Source: Chloroflexota bacterium (GTDB lineage: Bacteria; Chloroflexota; Anaerolineae; Anaerolineales; UBA4823). Taken from it: a stretch of 64,000 nt of DNA. The stretch's first letter is position 1. Each line of letters opens with the position of its first letter. The notes under the pieces were generated by a model, which ran no database searches, was not told the origin of the DNA, and was given only the letters and a program-made list of their open reading frames with translations. The stretch is from the NCBI GenBank assembly GCA_029782365.1, contig JAKOUW010000240.1, positions 186,001 to 250,000 on the forward strand, given 5' to 3'. Of the stretch, positions 1 through 9,581 are shown piece by piece. The position numbers and the translations under genes are program-made.

Positions 1-563
1 AATTCGTAAATAAGCGCGCCACCAGCCTGCCGGAATACAGGCGAAAGCCAGAATCGGGATCCTGAATTGAATTTTTTAGGAACAAGCTCAGAAAACGGCG
101 GCGTAATTCTGCCAAAAGATTCCTCCCCAGCGTTTGAAGACGAGAGCGTTTGGCGGGCGGATCCTGGCGAGAGCCAATTGCGATATCGAACTCGCCTTCC
201 AGGCGGGGCAGCAGGCGCTTGGCTTCTTCGATGGGTGTCGAATCATGGATATTTTCATACAGCACCAAGCCGCCGCGTGCCGCCAACATGCCCTTTTGAA
301 CCGCAGCATACGGACTTTCGGCGTCAAGGATGGTCAAATTTGCATATTTCAAGTCTTTGATTAACTGGATTGTCTTATCGCTCGAACGGCTGTCGCAAAC
401 GATCAACTCCCATTCATAACGCAATCCGCACATAAATGAAGCGATCCTGTCAATGATATGCAGGATATGCGTCTGGTCGTTATGCGTGTTGATGACAACA
501 GACAGCTCGGGCAGGCCTTGCAGGCGGTTGCGTTTCCAGTTTTCATATTTTTTATACGACATT
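1..563 (-). CDS. GT2 family glycosyltransferase, 3' end cut by window
   Basis: Reading the minus strand from ATG at 563 gives an open frame to the window edge (about 187 codons). The N-terminus has the GT-A fold pattern: beta-strand SVVINTHND, then VCDSRSSDKT, the usual D-x-S-x-D-x-T sugar-nucleotide region. Later DPDSGFRLYS resembles the SGFR block of dolichyl/polyprenyl-phosphate mannose synthase-like GT2 enzymes. Such enzymes move a sugar from a nucleotide donor to a lipid or glycan acceptor at the cytoplasmic membrane; the acceptor cannot be told here. It follows the dipeptide epimerase after 28 bases on the same strand and is probably the last visible gene of that operon. The C-terminus lies outside the window, so transmembrane segments cannot be judged. 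Confidence 0.82.
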
Positions 564-591
564 TCTTACTCTCCGGCAGAGTATTGCGCGC

Positions 592-1617
592 TTAAAGCCT
601 GGTTGCCGAACGCAGCGACACACCCACCCCCGGTGCTTGGGGCAGTTCGAGCTGCGCCTGGTGATATTGCACACCTTCATATAAATCGTTGCTGATCAGA
701 AGTGGTCCATCCAGATCGATGTAATCGCACAAGGGCGCCAAGTGAGCTGCCGCCGTCACTCCAACCGAGGTCTCGATCATACACGAAAGCATAATCTGCA
801 ATCCATGGGCACGAGCTGTATGGATGCAGCGCAGTGCTTCGCGCAGGCCACCGCATTTCATAAGCTTGACCACCACGCCATCCAAACCGCCAGCCATCTC
901 CGCAACATCGCGGCTGGTGCGCACCGATTCATCTGCAAAAATGGGCGTTTCGATACCTTGCCGCCGCAGTTGTTCTTTCAGCCAGAAATACCCCTGGCGG
1001 TCTTGCACCGGCAGGGGCTGTTCAATTAATTCAATATCATAGGCAGCCAGACGGGGAATGATTTCCAGCGCCTGTTCGCGACTCCATGCAGCATTGGCAT
1101 CCACACGCAAGCGAGCAGAAGTGGCCCTACTGATCGCCCTGACGATGGTCTCATCTTGATCTGTGCCAACTTTGATTTTGATGATTGGATAGCCTGAGTG
1201 TTGGGCGCGCTCGGCCATGATTTGAGGGTCATCGATGGCGATGGTAAACGAGGTAAGAGGCAGCGGCAAGGACTGCAAGCCAAACAGGCGGTAAAGCGGC
1301 TGTCCGAGCAGCTTGCCAAAGAGGTCATGCAGAGCGATATCCACGGCAGCGCGGGCAGCCTGAGGGCCGTGCGGCAAGCTGGCCAGTGTTCGTTCCAGAG
1401 CGAAGAGATCATCATCCAGCCTGGGTAAACTGCGGAGATAATCCGCTAGGCTGGCCTGGGTATCCCCATAATAAAAAACGGCCGCTGCTTCGCCCAGACC
1501 TGTCAGCCCCTGGCATTCTAACAAAGCGATCACATTGTGGCGCTGGTTGCTGGCGCCGTGTGCGACACGAAATGTCGTGCGCAGGTTTAAATCAACCAAC
1601 TGCAATTTCAGTTCCAC
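592..1617 (-). CDS. Dipeptide epimerase (L-Ala-D/L-Glu epimerase-like, enolase superfamily)
   Basis: Enolase-superfamily enzyme that would epimerise the alpha carbon of dipeptides such as L-Ala-D-Glu released from peptidoglycan. Visible hallmarks in order: the K-x-K catalytic pair in IKIKVG, the metal ligands in RVDANAAW, IEQPLP and FADES, and the second catalytic lysine in VVVKLMKCGG. A long C-terminal DLDGPLL segment is also typical. I chose GTG at 1617 because CGGAGG sits five bases upstream; a TTG at 1638 would add seven residues with no better ribosome site. The start overlaps the end of the upstream NlpC/P60 gene by 10 bases, implying translational coupling. This epimerase/NlpC pairing matches ykfB-ykfC, which supports murein tripeptide/dipeptide catabolism. 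Exact dipeptide specificity is inferred. Confidence 0.9.
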   Translation of the reverse strand: MELKLQLVDLNLRTTFRVAHGASNQRHNVIALLECQGLTGLGEAAAVFYYGDTQASLADYLRSLPRLDDDLFALERTLASLPHGPQAARAAVDIALHDLFGKLLGQPLYRLFGLQSLPLPLTSFTIAIDDPQIMAERAQHSGYPIIKIKVGTDQDETIVRAISRATSARLRVDANAAWSREQALEIIPRLAAYDIELIEQPLPVQDRQGYFWLKEQLRRQGIETPIFADESVRTSRDVAEMAGGLDGVVVKLMKCGGLREALRCIHTARAHGLQIMLSCMIETSVGVTAAAHLAPLCDYIDLDGPLLISNDLYEGVQYHQAQLELPQAPGVGVSLRSATRL

Positions 1618-3413
1618 ACCGGCCTCCGTGCGCCGCAATAATTTTCTTTCAACCAGGCGCGATACAGCGGGCTGTGCTCATCAAATGAATTGTAACCAAC
1701 GCCCCATTGAGCGCCGTTGGCGTGGATAAACTCATCGCCGCCCACTGAGATTGCCACGTGAGTAATGCGGCGCTGGTGCTCGTCTGCCATACCATCTCTT
1801 TCTTCACCAAAAAACAGCAGATCGCCAGGCTGCAGCGCTCCCTCCACGGCTGGCAGGTGCGCATATTGCATATCGGCATCGCGCGGCAGGCTTACACCCA
1901 AGAATGCCCAAAAAGTCCCCGCCAGGCCGGAACAATCAAATCCAAACGGCGTGCGGCCTCCCCACAGGTAAGGCGTGCCTACCAAACTCCGGATGCAGTC
2001 CAGGGCCTGCAGGATTTGCGCAGCGGATGGTTTGCCAGGCACCATTTCTTGCACGTCACTGGCTTCCACCCACCAGGTTCGGCCATCTGGCAAGTACAGC
2101 GCCTTCCGGCTGGCCTGAATCTGGCCTCCGACCAGGCGGGCTGCGAATGGTAAGCGGCTGCAAATTTGGTGACCGTCTGCCTGAGTATACGCAGACGCCA
2201 GCCCGGCGCAAACAACCACATTGCATTCGCTCTGGTATGCTTTGACTTCATCGGCCCTGCATATATAAAGGCTGTTGGTATGTGTCCATCCCAGGTAGCC
2301 GTCATGGACGACTTGGATATATGACCAATCCTCCTGCTGGTCGAGCACGCGCACCGCTTCACCGATGCGTACCTGGCTGCAGCGCTCGGCAAAGAGCGTC
2401 GGATGGTGGCGCACATCATCTACACTGCGGCAGACCAGCGCCCAGGGTGTCTCTGCTCTCACGAGCACCTGGATTCTATCTTGCTCCCCAGCGGTTGGTG
2501 CTGACTGGCGAGCGGCCAGGCGTTGTTCTTCTACGAGCACACGGCCTGTGAGCTGTTCGTTCTCGCAGCTCACATCGAAGACCGTCAGGCGGCTATCCGA
2601 GTAATGTTCTCGCTTGAGCCGGTAAAGGGTGTCATTCACTTCATCCCCACGGCGTTTGAGAAAATCTAACACTGTATCGACCCACTCGAACAGTTTCTCG
2701 TCATGCACGCTGTGACCGGCGTCAGCCGGCAGCCAACTTTCGGCAAATGGTATCCAGCGAGCGATGAACTGCGCATGCTGGCTGGGGGCATTGACCTGAT
2801 CTTTTGCTCCTTGTATCGCCAGCACAGGGCGCTGCACCTCTTCCAGCTCTTGCGGCGTGTAATTAGGCTCACTCAACAGCTCTTTCAGGGTGAGGCGCAG
2901 CAAATCCTTCCAATAACCGCTGCCATGCTCCGCATCGTGCAGAGCGATCATTTCCGCCATCCAGGCAGGATCCTCAATGGCGATGCGTTGGGGGTCAAAG
3001 ATGGGCGGCTCGCGCTGGAGCAAATCTGGGCTGATCCAGGCATTGGCGGCCATCGGAATGCAGGTTTGCACTACTTCCGGATACTCCATCAGCGTCACCA
3101 GTACCACATTGCCACCATTGCTGTGTCCGACCAGGTGGGCGCGCTCGAAACCCAGCGTGCGGATTAATTCGCTGGTGTCTGACGCCAGCTCTTTAAATGA
3201 ATAGGAAAGATCGGGATTGCTGCTTTTGCCGTGTCCGCGACAGTCAGGTACGATCACGAAATACTGCCGCGCCAACAGCGGTGCGACCAGGTGCCAGCAA
3301 GAACTGCCCGTTTGGGTGGAACCATGAATTAACACCACCGGAGGACGTTCGGTCTGCCGAATACCGAATGTTTCGTAGTAAAGGTTAGCATGATTCACTG
3401 TGATGAACGGCAT
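1608..3413 (-). CDS. Alpha/beta-hydrolase fused to SH3 and NlpC/P60 peptidase domains
   Basis: 601 residues. Residues 1-255 are an alpha/beta-hydrolase: oxyanion turn HGSTQTG (30-36), nucleophile Ser98 in GHSNGG, acid Asp205 in GAKDQ, and His234 in DAGHSVH. Residues 300-455 look like two bacterial SH3 repeats. Residues 465-601 are an NlpC/P60 cysteine peptidase with Cys494 in FDCSGL, His552 in THVAISVG and third polar residue His564 in IHANG. The peptidase half resembles YkfC, which cleaves gamma-D-Glu-meso-diaminopimelate bonds in murein peptides; the hydrolase half could be an esterase or peptidase and its substrate is unknown. No signal peptide is seen, so a cytosolic recycling role is favoured. 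The ATG at 3413 is chosen because the hydrolase fold begins there; the longer open frame upstream is low-quality sequence. A GTG at codon 259 could allow separate production of the peptidase half. Confidence 0.88.
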   Translation of the reverse strand: MPFITVNHANLYYETFGIRQTERPPVVLIHGSTQTGSSCWHLVAPLLARQYFVIVPDCRGHGKSSNPDLSYSFKELASDTSELIRTLGFERAHLVGHSNGGNVVLVTLMEYPEVVQTCIPMAANAWISPDLLQREPPIFDPQRIAIEDPAWMAEMIALHDAEHGSGYWKDLLRLTLKELLSEPNYTPQELEEVQRPVLAIQGAKDQVNAPSQHAQFIARWIPFAESWLPADAGHSVHDEKLFEWVDTVLDFLKRRGDEVNDTLYRLKREHYSDSRLTVFDVSCENEQLTGRVLVEEQRLAARQSAPTAGEQDRIQVLVRAETPWALVCRSVDDVRHHPTLFAERCSQVRIGEAVRVLDQQEDWSYIQVVHDGYLGWTHTNSLYICRADEVKAYQSECNVVVCAGLASAYTQADGHQICSRLPFAARLVGGQIQASRKALYLPDGRTWWVEASDVQEMVPGKPSAAQILQALDCIRSLVGTPYLWGGRTPFGFDCSGLAGTFWAFLGVSLPRDADMQYAHLPAVEGALQPGDLLFFGEERDGMADEHQRRITHVAISVGGDEFIHANGAQWGVGYNSFDEHSPLYRAWLKENYCGARRPVWN

Positions 3414-3462
3414 TGCATTCTCCAACCAAAGAAACCCGGCGTATTTGTTTTTAAGTTTATCA

Positions 3463-3909
3463 TCAAACCGGGTAGGCGGAGCGGTATAACTCAATCCAAA
3501 ACGCGCCCTGGCGGCAAAATTCCAGCGTCTCCTTGATTGCGCCGATGCTGGGGCGCAGATCGACAGCCGGATCTTCGATCGCATAAAGCAAAGTTGTCGC
3601 CCGCAGGCGGCGCGGTTCATAATCGATAAAGGCCGCTTCCAGAGCGTCAGCCAGGTTCAGCGCGTCCTCCAGCAGTACCAGGCGAGGAGTGACCGGCCGA
3701 CCAGCCGATCTTTCATCGTCGCCTTCTGTCAGGTAGCCAGGCAGGTAATCGCCCAAGGAGGATTCTATGGATACCCAATGACCTGGCAGAACTGCACCCA
3801 GAGAGTTCCACCCATAAGCTACAGCCAGGTCAAGGACGCCCAGCCAGGTGGAGTGAGTGAGGATCAGGGTAACTTGCGGATTGCGTTGGTTGTGGAGTAA
3901 AACTGGCAT
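3463..3909 (-). CDS. Unknown protein, 148 aa
   Basis: I do not recognise this family. From ATG at 3909 the product is soluble, acidic, with a predicted mixed alpha/beta pattern: a hydrophobic strand VTLILTHS, an Asp/Glu-rich helical middle (LEDALNLADALEAAFIDYE) and a Tyr-rich end. It lies 32 bases after the EamA transporter and 49 bases before the hydrolase/NlpC gene, all on the minus strand, so it probably belongs to the same transcript. The open frame could be extended to 3993 but that would overlap the transporter, so the shorter start is preferred. Confidence 0.65.
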   Translation of the reverse strand: MPVLLHNQRNPQVTLILTHSTWLGVLDLAVAYGWNSLGAVLPGHWVSIESSLGDYLPGYLTEGDDERSAGRPVTPRLVLLEDALNLADALEAAFIDYEPRRLRATTLLYAIEDPAVDLRPSIGAIKETLEFCRQGAFWIELYRSAYPV

Positions 3910-3941
3910 AATGACACCGATAAAACAAAGAGTTCCTCCGC

Positions 3942-4784
3942 TTACATCGCAATCAGCGCGATGGCGGCGATGCACAATGCAACCCCAACCCACTGCTTCA
4001 GGTGAATAGGCTCTTTCAAGACTGCCCCAGATAAAAACACGGTCACCGCGGGATAAAGGGAAGTCAATACCACGGCGACATCCAGGCGAGTATATTGGTT
4101 CGCCAGCATGTAGGTGGCATTACCGGTCACATCCAGAATCCCGGTGGCCAATGCCTGGGGCACCTGAAGGGGTGAAGGTAGGATCTCTTTGCGCAGCTTA
4201 AGCACACCAAAGACGACAACAATCGCCACCGCGCGCCCAACTGCCAGGGAGGCGAACACACCTTCACTTTTCACCCTGGCCATAAAAATAAAGAATAAGC
4301 CAAATGCGATGCCAGCCAACAGACCCAACCGGAGACTGGTTTTCGATATTTCCGGGCTTAGCTGTGATACTGCCGTCACCAGCCAGATGCCTGGCAGGGC
4401 GATGATAAAGCCGATCAGCGGCGCTGGAGCAGGCCAGCCGGAGGTCAGGATTGCCAGCAAAACCGGGATTGCCCCGCCGATAACGCCTGCCACCGGCGAG
4501 ACAATAGCTGCTCCGCCCCTTGCCAACCCATCATATAAGAACGCCAGCCCAACGATGCCGATCAGGTTGCCAAGAATGCACCAAAAAACTGAAGCCATGT
4601 CAGGCGATGGTTCGCGGCTTGCAAAGGAAAGCAAGCCCATGGTCAGCATGCCGACAATCTCAGAAATAAACAGCACCTGGTAAGGGCTGTAATGGCGCGC
4701 TCCCAGCCCGCCGAAAAAATCAGCGCTGCCATAAGCTACCGACGATCCTATAGCCAGAAAAATGCCAATCAGCGGGAGGGACAA
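3942..4784 (-). CDS. EamA/DMT-superfamily membrane transporter
   Basis: 280 residues with about ten hydrophobic segments arranged as two five-helix halves, the pattern of EamA drug/metabolite transporters (RhaT/YdcZ-like). Recognisable blocks are the N-terminal GSSVAYGSADFFGG and the C-terminal LTSLYPAVTVFLSGAVLKEP, the conserved end-of-repeat motif of EamA. It would export or import a small metabolite across the cytoplasmic membrane; substrate unknown. The start is TTG at 4784, supported by GGAG eight bases upstream. It is the first gene of the minus-strand cluster and is divergent from the sugar kinase; the 128-base gap should hold both promoters. Confidence 0.87.
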   Translation of the reverse strand: MSLPLIGIFLAIGSSVAYGSADFFGGLGARHYSPYQVLFISEIVGMLTMGLLSFASREPSPDMASVFWCILGNLIGIVGLAFLYDGLARGGAAIVSPVAGVIGGAIPVLLAILTSGWPAPAPLIGFIIALPGIWLVTAVSQLSPEISKTSLRLGLLAGIAFGLFFIFMARVKSEGVFASLAVGRAVAIVVVFGVLKLRKEILPSPLQVPQALATGILDVTGNATYMLANQYTRLDVAVVLTSLYPAVTVFLSGAVLKEPIHLKQWVGVALCIAAIALIAM

Positions 4785-4912
4785 AGTTTCACTCCAGTAA
4801 AAAATGTATTTGCCGAGTATAACCGAAAATGAGTGTGATAAACTTACATATCTTTTTTCACCAAACAGGGTTTTCTTGGTTACGTAGAGTTTACTGGGAA
4901 AGAGGGCATCCT

Positions 4913-6490
4913 ATGGATCTTGAGAATACGTATATCTTGTCAGTGGACTTAGGCACTTCCGGTTGCAAAACCGCACTGATCAGCGCCAGCGGGCGCATGT
5001 TGGATTGGGAGTTCGAGCCGGTGCAATTGTACTTGCTGTCCGGCGCAGGGGCAGAACAAGCTCCCGATGATTGGTGGAAAGCTTTCATGAAGACCGCAAA
5101 GGCTGTGGTCGCGCGCAGCCGCATTCCCAGATCCCAAATTGCCGCCGTGTGCTGCTCCACTCAAGGCGAGAGCACAGTGGCGGTGGATGAAAAAGGCCAG
5201 CCGTTGATGAACGCCGTGCTCTGGCTGGATATGCGTGGGGCGCGCCACCTGGATCAGATAACCAGGGGCTTGATCAATGTAGCCGGGTATGATTTATTTA
5301 AGATGATCCGCTGGATCAACCGGACTGGCGGCGCGCCTACCCTATCGGGTAAAGATCCAGCCGCCCACATGCTGTTTATCCGCGATGCGTTTCCCGATGT
5401 TTACGCGAAGACCTATAAGTTTCTGAATGTATTGGATTTTATGAATTTACGCCTGACAGGCCGCTTCGTCGCCACGCCCGACTCGATCCTCACCTGCTGG
5501 GTCACAGATAACCGGGATCCGACCAATGTGCATTACGACCCGGACTTACTGCGCGACTGCGGCATTGCAGCAGACAAATTTCCTGAAATCGTTCCTTGTC
5601 ATACAGTGATTGGCACCCTTCTAGAAGGGGTAGCCGCCGAATTGGGTCTCTCGCCCGACACAAAAGTGGTGGCGGGCGCGGTCGATGTCAGCGCGGCTGG
5701 GGTTGGTTCTGGAGCAATTGAAGATTACGATGCTCATTTGTACGTAGGCACATCCTCCTGGATTGCTGCCCACCTGCCCTTTAAGAAAACGGATCTTTTC
5801 CATACCATCGCTTCTGTGCCATGCGCCTTGCCCACGCGTTATTTGATGATCATCCAACAGTCCACAGCAGGCGGTAACCTGGGCTTTTTGCGCGACAAGA
5901 TTCTTTACCACAAGGATGAATTGATCCAGGAAGCGCATGTCAGCGACGTTTATAAAGTGATGGACAATATTGCTGAACGGGTGCCGGCAGGCAGCAACGG
6001 TGTAATGTACACACCCTGGTTGTACGGCGAGCGGGCGCCAATCGAAGATCGGCACGTGCGCGCCGGACTGTTCAATCTATCTCTGCACAATTCTCGCGCC
6101 GATATCATTCGCGCCTTTTTGGAAGGCGTCGCATTGAATGTGCGTTGGGTGATGAAGCCGGCGGAAGATTTCATGGGCCGCAAAATAACACAACTGCATG
6201 TTGTGGGCGGCGGCGGGTCTTCAAACCTGTGGTGCCAGATCTTCGCCGATGTGTTGGGCGTGCCGATCATTCAGGTGCGCGATTCGATCCAGACCAACGC
6301 GCGCGGCAGTGCATATATTGCAGGGGTTGGGTTGGGGCTAATGAAATACAGCGATATTCCCCACATGCTGGATATAAAAGCCCGTTACGAGCCCAACCCG
6401 GAGCACCGCGCCGTGTATGATCGCTGTTTCCAGGAATTTGAACAGACCTACAAAGCAATGAAAGGCATCTACAAGCGCCTGAACCCATAA
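4913..6490 (+). CDS. FGGY-family carbohydrate kinase (xylulokinase-like)
   Basis: 525 residues from ATG at 4913, preceded by AGAGGG. The N-terminal phosphate-binding loop SVDLGTSGCKTAL and the C-terminal adenosine motif VVGGGGSSNLWCQIFADV are those of FGGY kinases, which phosphorylate pentoses, pentitols, glycerol or similar sugars with ATP. The length (500-550) and the WLDMRG segment fit the xylulokinase branch, but the sugar cannot be fixed from sequence alone. It is a lone gene: no isomerase or sugar transporter is adjacent. The TldD gene begins 239 bases downstream, so they are probably separate transcripts. Confidence 0.88.
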   Translation: MDLENTYILSVDLGTSGCKTALISASGRMLDWEFEPVQLYLLSGAGAEQAPDDWWKAFMKTAKAVVARSRIPRSQIAAVCCSTQGESTVAVDEKGQPLMNAVLWLDMRGARHLDQITRGLINVAGYDLFKMIRWINRTGGAPTLSGKDPAAHMLFIRDAFPDVYAKTYKFLNVLDFMNLRLTGRFVATPDSILTCWVTDNRDPTNVHYDPDLLRDCGIAADKFPEIVPCHTVIGTLLEGVAAELGLSPDTKVVAGAVDVSAAGVGSGAIEDYDAHLYVGTSSWIAAHLPFKKTDLFHTIASVPCALPTRYLMIIQQSTAGGNLGFLRDKILYHKDELIQEAHVSDVYKVMDNIAERVPAGSNGVMYTPWLYGERAPIEDRHVRAGLFNLSLHNSRADIIRAFLEGVALNVRWVMKPAEDFMGRKITQLHVVGGGGSSNLWCQIFADVLGVPIIQVRDSIQTNARGSAYIAGVGLGLMKYSDIPHMLDIKARYEPNPEHRAVYDRCFQEFEQTYKAMKGIYKRLNP

Positions 6491-6729
6491 GCCAAATCAA
6501 CCCCATTGCCCACACCCTCTCCCCCCAGCTGGAAAAGCCCTGGGGAGGAGGCGTTAATTGATCTCAGCACTCACCAAAGGCTGTTATTGCCCTACCAGAC
6601 CGGCTCGGCAGGCAAAGCGCGGTTTCCAATTTGGGCATATAATTACAAATGCGATTGTCTATAAATATAGAAAGCGCAGCTCTGCCTGGCATATGCCAGG
6701 CGGGGTCTTCATTTCAAGGAGAAAACTTC
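6491..6729. other. Intergenic region between kinase and tldD
   Basis: No gene is supported here. At about 6518-6550 a C-rich run followed by CTGGGGAGGAG can fold into an imperfect hairpin and may end kinase transcription, but it lacks a clear T run. A perfect -10-like TATAAT lies at 6638-6643 without a good -35; it could start a tldD transcript with a roughly 80-base leader. Both are weak calls. Confidence 0.3.
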
Positions 6730-8184
6730 ATGCAACAAGAAATAAAGCAACAGATTGAACGCCTGCGCGCCGCTGGCGCTACCTATGTGGACGCCCGCTG
6801 GTATCCATTCGAGGAACAAAATTACCTGATGATGTGGAACGGCAACTTGAAAAACACCACATCAACCCGCGAGAGCGGCATAGGAGTGCGCGTTCTATAT
6901 AAAGGCGCCTGGGGTTTTTCTGCATCCTCAGATTTGGGCGACCTGGCAGCCTTGTTTGACAAGGCCTTGGATAACGCCCGGGTAGCCGCTGAAAGGGTAA
7001 CATTCCCGATCCGCCTGGCAGAGAAAGATGCCATCCAGGCCAGCTTTACCAGCCCTTCGCGCCTCAATCCATTTGAAGTCCCCCTGGCAGATAAAGTGGC
7101 GTTCTTGAAAGCAATGGATCAAAAATTAGATCAGCCAGGTGTGTTTCAGCGCCGCAGTGAATTGACTTTTATGCGCAAAAAGATCGTATTCATTGATTCC
7201 GAAGGCAGTGAGATCGAGAAATTGATCACCGAGGTGTTCTCCACCCTGGCAGTCACTGGCGTCGATAACCAGGGCGTCTCGCATGAACGTAAATTTCATT
7301 TGAATCGCCGCGGCGACAGTCGAGGCTGGGAGTCGATCGACCAGCAGGCTTTTGGCGAACAGGCCGATCGCATCACCAGCGAGCTGGGCCAGGTGTTGGC
7401 GGCGGCGGATTGCCCCAAAGAAGACCGCTCGGTGATTTTGCTGCCCGGCATCATGTTTTTACAGACACACGAGACCATCGGGCATGCCCTGGAACTGGAC
7501 CGCATCTTGGGATATGAGCTGGCTTTTGCTGGCGGATCCTTTGTTACTTTGAATGATTTTGGCAGTCTTCGTTACGGCTCAGAGAAATTAACTGCCCGCG
7601 CAGATGCAACTTTGAGCAACACTCCGGGAAGTTTTGGTTATGATGACGACGGCGTGCCAGCGCAGAACGTGGTTTTGATCGATAAGGGCATATTGGTCGG
7701 GGCGATTACCGGACGCCAGATGGTGGAAGAAGCCAATGCGAAAGCTCGCAAGCAAATTTTCCAAGGCAGCGGTGGCGCAAACCGCGCCACAGCATTCTAC
7801 CGTGTCCCGATCGAGCGTATGACCAACATAAATATTGATCCAGGCCGGGACGGCACTTTGGATGAAATTGTCAGCAAGACAGAGAAGGGAATTGTTTTGG
7901 ACGGAGAACGCAGTTGGTCGATCGGTTCCAACCGAGAGCAGTTCCATTTTGCCTGCGAGATTGGCTGGCTGGTAGATGATGGCAAGATCAGCGGCGTGGT
8001 TAAGAATCCCACGTACAAAGGAGCCACACTCAAATTCTGGAATTCCCTGTCGGCAGTTGGCGATGAGTCAACCTGGAAAGTGGAATATGTGGACAACTGC
8101 GGCAAAGGCCAGCCGAACCAGATCATGCAGTTGGGGCATGGTGTGCCCGTTTGCCGTTTTGACCAGGTAAGGATTGGAGAATAA
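6730..8184 (+). CDS. tldD: TldD-family metalloprotease
   Basis: 484 residues from ATG at 6730, with AAGGAG seven bases upstream. The zinc site is visible as HETIGH (residues 247-252) followed by ALELDR, the TldD signature. TldD pairs with TldE as a heterodimer that degrades unfolded or modified peptides; in Escherichia coli it matures microcin B17 and degrades CcdA. The N-terminal third shows the family pattern of paired Arg-Glu-Ser-Gly-Ile-Gly-Val (RESGIGVR) before the substrate channel. The next gene, its usual TldE partner, begins one base after the stop, consistent with an operon. No precursor peptide gene was found next to the pair. Confidence 0.93.
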   Translation: MQQEIKQQIERLRAAGATYVDARWYPFEEQNYLMMWNGNLKNTTSTRESGIGVRVLYKGAWGFSASSDLGDLAALFDKALDNARVAAERVTFPIRLAEKDAIQASFTSPSRLNPFEVPLADKVAFLKAMDQKLDQPGVFQRRSELTFMRKKIVFIDSEGSEIEKLITEVFSTLAVTGVDNQGVSHERKFHLNRRGDSRGWESIDQQAFGEQADRITSELGQVLAAADCPKEDRSVILLPGIMFLQTHETIGHALELDRILGYELAFAGGSFVTLNDFGSLRYGSEKLTARADATLSNTPGSFGYDDDGVPAQNVVLIDKGILVGAITGRQMVEEANAKARKQIFQGSGGANRATAFYRVPIERMTNINIDPGRDGTLDEIVSKTEKGIVLDGERSWSIGSNREQFHFACEIGWLVDDGKISGVVKNPTYKGATLKFWNSLSAVGDESTWKVEYVDNCGKGQPNQIMQLGHGVPVCRFDQVRIGE

Positions 8185-8185
8185 C

Positions 8186-9571
8186 ATGAAAGATCGCATC
8201 CTGAATACATTGAGTGATTTGCGCTCATACGCAGTATCGAAAGGTTACGAGGTAGCCTTGTTCTATCATGAAGAAGACAGCTACCTGATGCGTTTTGCCA
8301 ACTCGGCAATTTCATTGAACACAAATGAACATCTGATCCGCCTGGAAATTACCGCATATGCCGGTCGACGGCGCGCCAGCTTTGAAATGATCACCGACCT
8401 GGAGAAAACGGCAGATATGCGGCAGGCGATTGACACAGCGGCGGAAATGGCGCAGCATGCCCACCCTCTTTCATATGATCCGACGGTGCCCGTGCTGCAA
8501 GAGAGCGTCGCCGATGATCGTTGGTATGATTCAGACCTGGCGCATCTCAGCAACCAGGATAGATTGAATTTCTTCAACCAAGCAGCCTCTGGTCTGGAAA
8601 GCGAGGATGTCAAGCTTTCGGGGGTCTTTTCCTGTGGCCAGGCGACGATTGCTACCATTAACACGCGTTCGCCTCACACGCAGTATTTCAAACTCTCAGA
8701 TGCGCAAGTGACTGCTGTTTTGTCCCATGCCAAACTGAAATGGGAAGTTCAAGCCGAGCAATCGGCCCAACAAAAGAGCGATTTAGACGCCGCCCAGGTC
8801 CACCAGGAGCTGAAGTTCTTATTGGATCACTACCAGAAAGACCCATCTCTACAGCTCCCACTTGGTAATTACGATGTTGTTTTTGGCCCATCGGCTGTCG
8901 CAGACATGCTCAGCATAATGAATTGGATCGGTTTCAATGGGGGATCACAAAAGCGAGGTTTTTCATTTTTGAATGAGAACCAGATTGGGCAGAAGGTTTT
9001 CTCTGAGCAGTTCACCCTGATCGATGACCCCACCCGGCGAGAAACATACCCCTTTGGATATGATTTAACTGGCATGAAACGCAAGCCGTTCCCTTTGTTT
9101 ACGAAAGGCGCGTTCCAGGGGTTTACCTGGTACCAGGATGATGCGGATGAATTTGGCGCCACGCCTACCGGTCATAATGTCATGCACAAGAGCCTGTGCC
9201 TGGCAGGCGGCAGCGGTCAACCGGCTTCGGTGGAAGAACTGGTAACCGCGCCGCGCCAGAAGGACATTTTGTATATCCCGTTCCTGCATTACATGAATAT
9301 TGTCAACCCCTCCAAAGCAATCTTTACAGCCAGTTCGCGGTTTGGGGCCTTATATCTGAAGCAAGATGGATCGGTCATGGTGCCTTACAACGTGCGGGTG
9401 ACCCAGAGCTTGTTAGACGTGTTTGGGGACAAAGTGGAATGGATGTCTGCCGCTACCATCCCATACAACACCTCCAGCAGTTACGGCGCGCGCAACCCGA
9501 CCGCGGTTGTTGTGCCTGCGTTGGCCTATGTGCGTGACCTGGAAATTTCACATTCCAACGCCTCTTACTAG
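8186..9571 (+). CDS. TldE/PmbA-family protein, TldD partner
   Basis: 461 residues from ATG at 8186, with GGAG ahead. Sequence and length match the TldE/PmbA subunit, which lacks the HExxxH zinc site and forms the rest of the proteolytic chamber with TldD. Characteristic C-terminal segments include HNVMHKSLCLAGGSG and the aromatic strand near FLHYMNIVNP. The gene lies immediately behind tldD and ends at a strong hairpin shared with the convergent GH16 gene. Confidence 0.88.
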   Translation: MKDRILNTLSDLRSYAVSKGYEVALFYHEEDSYLMRFANSAISLNTNEHLIRLEITAYAGRRRASFEMITDLEKTADMRQAIDTAAEMAQHAHPLSYDPTVPVLQESVADDRWYDSDLAHLSNQDRLNFFNQAASGLESEDVKLSGVFSCGQATIATINTRSPHTQYFKLSDAQVTAVLSHAKLKWEVQAEQSAQQKSDLDAAQVHQELKFLLDHYQKDPSLQLPLGNYDVVFGPSAVADMLSIMNWIGFNGGSQKRGFSFLNENQIGQKVFSEQFTLIDDPTRRETYPFGYDLTGMKRKPFPLFTKGAFQGFTWYQDDADEFGATPTGHNVMHKSLCLAGGSGQPASVEELVTAPRQKDILYIPFLHYMNIVNPSKAIFTASSRFGALYLKQDGSVMVPYNVRVTQSLLDVFGDKVEWMSAATIPYNTSSSYGARNPTAVVVPALAYVRDLEISHSNASY

Positions 9572-9581
9572 TTAGACGATG

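Noticed and set aside
1608-3620. Longer start of the hydrolase-NlpC gene
   Set aside because: The additional 69 residues run into the upstream gene and show no fold; ATG at 3413 starts the hydrolase exactly.
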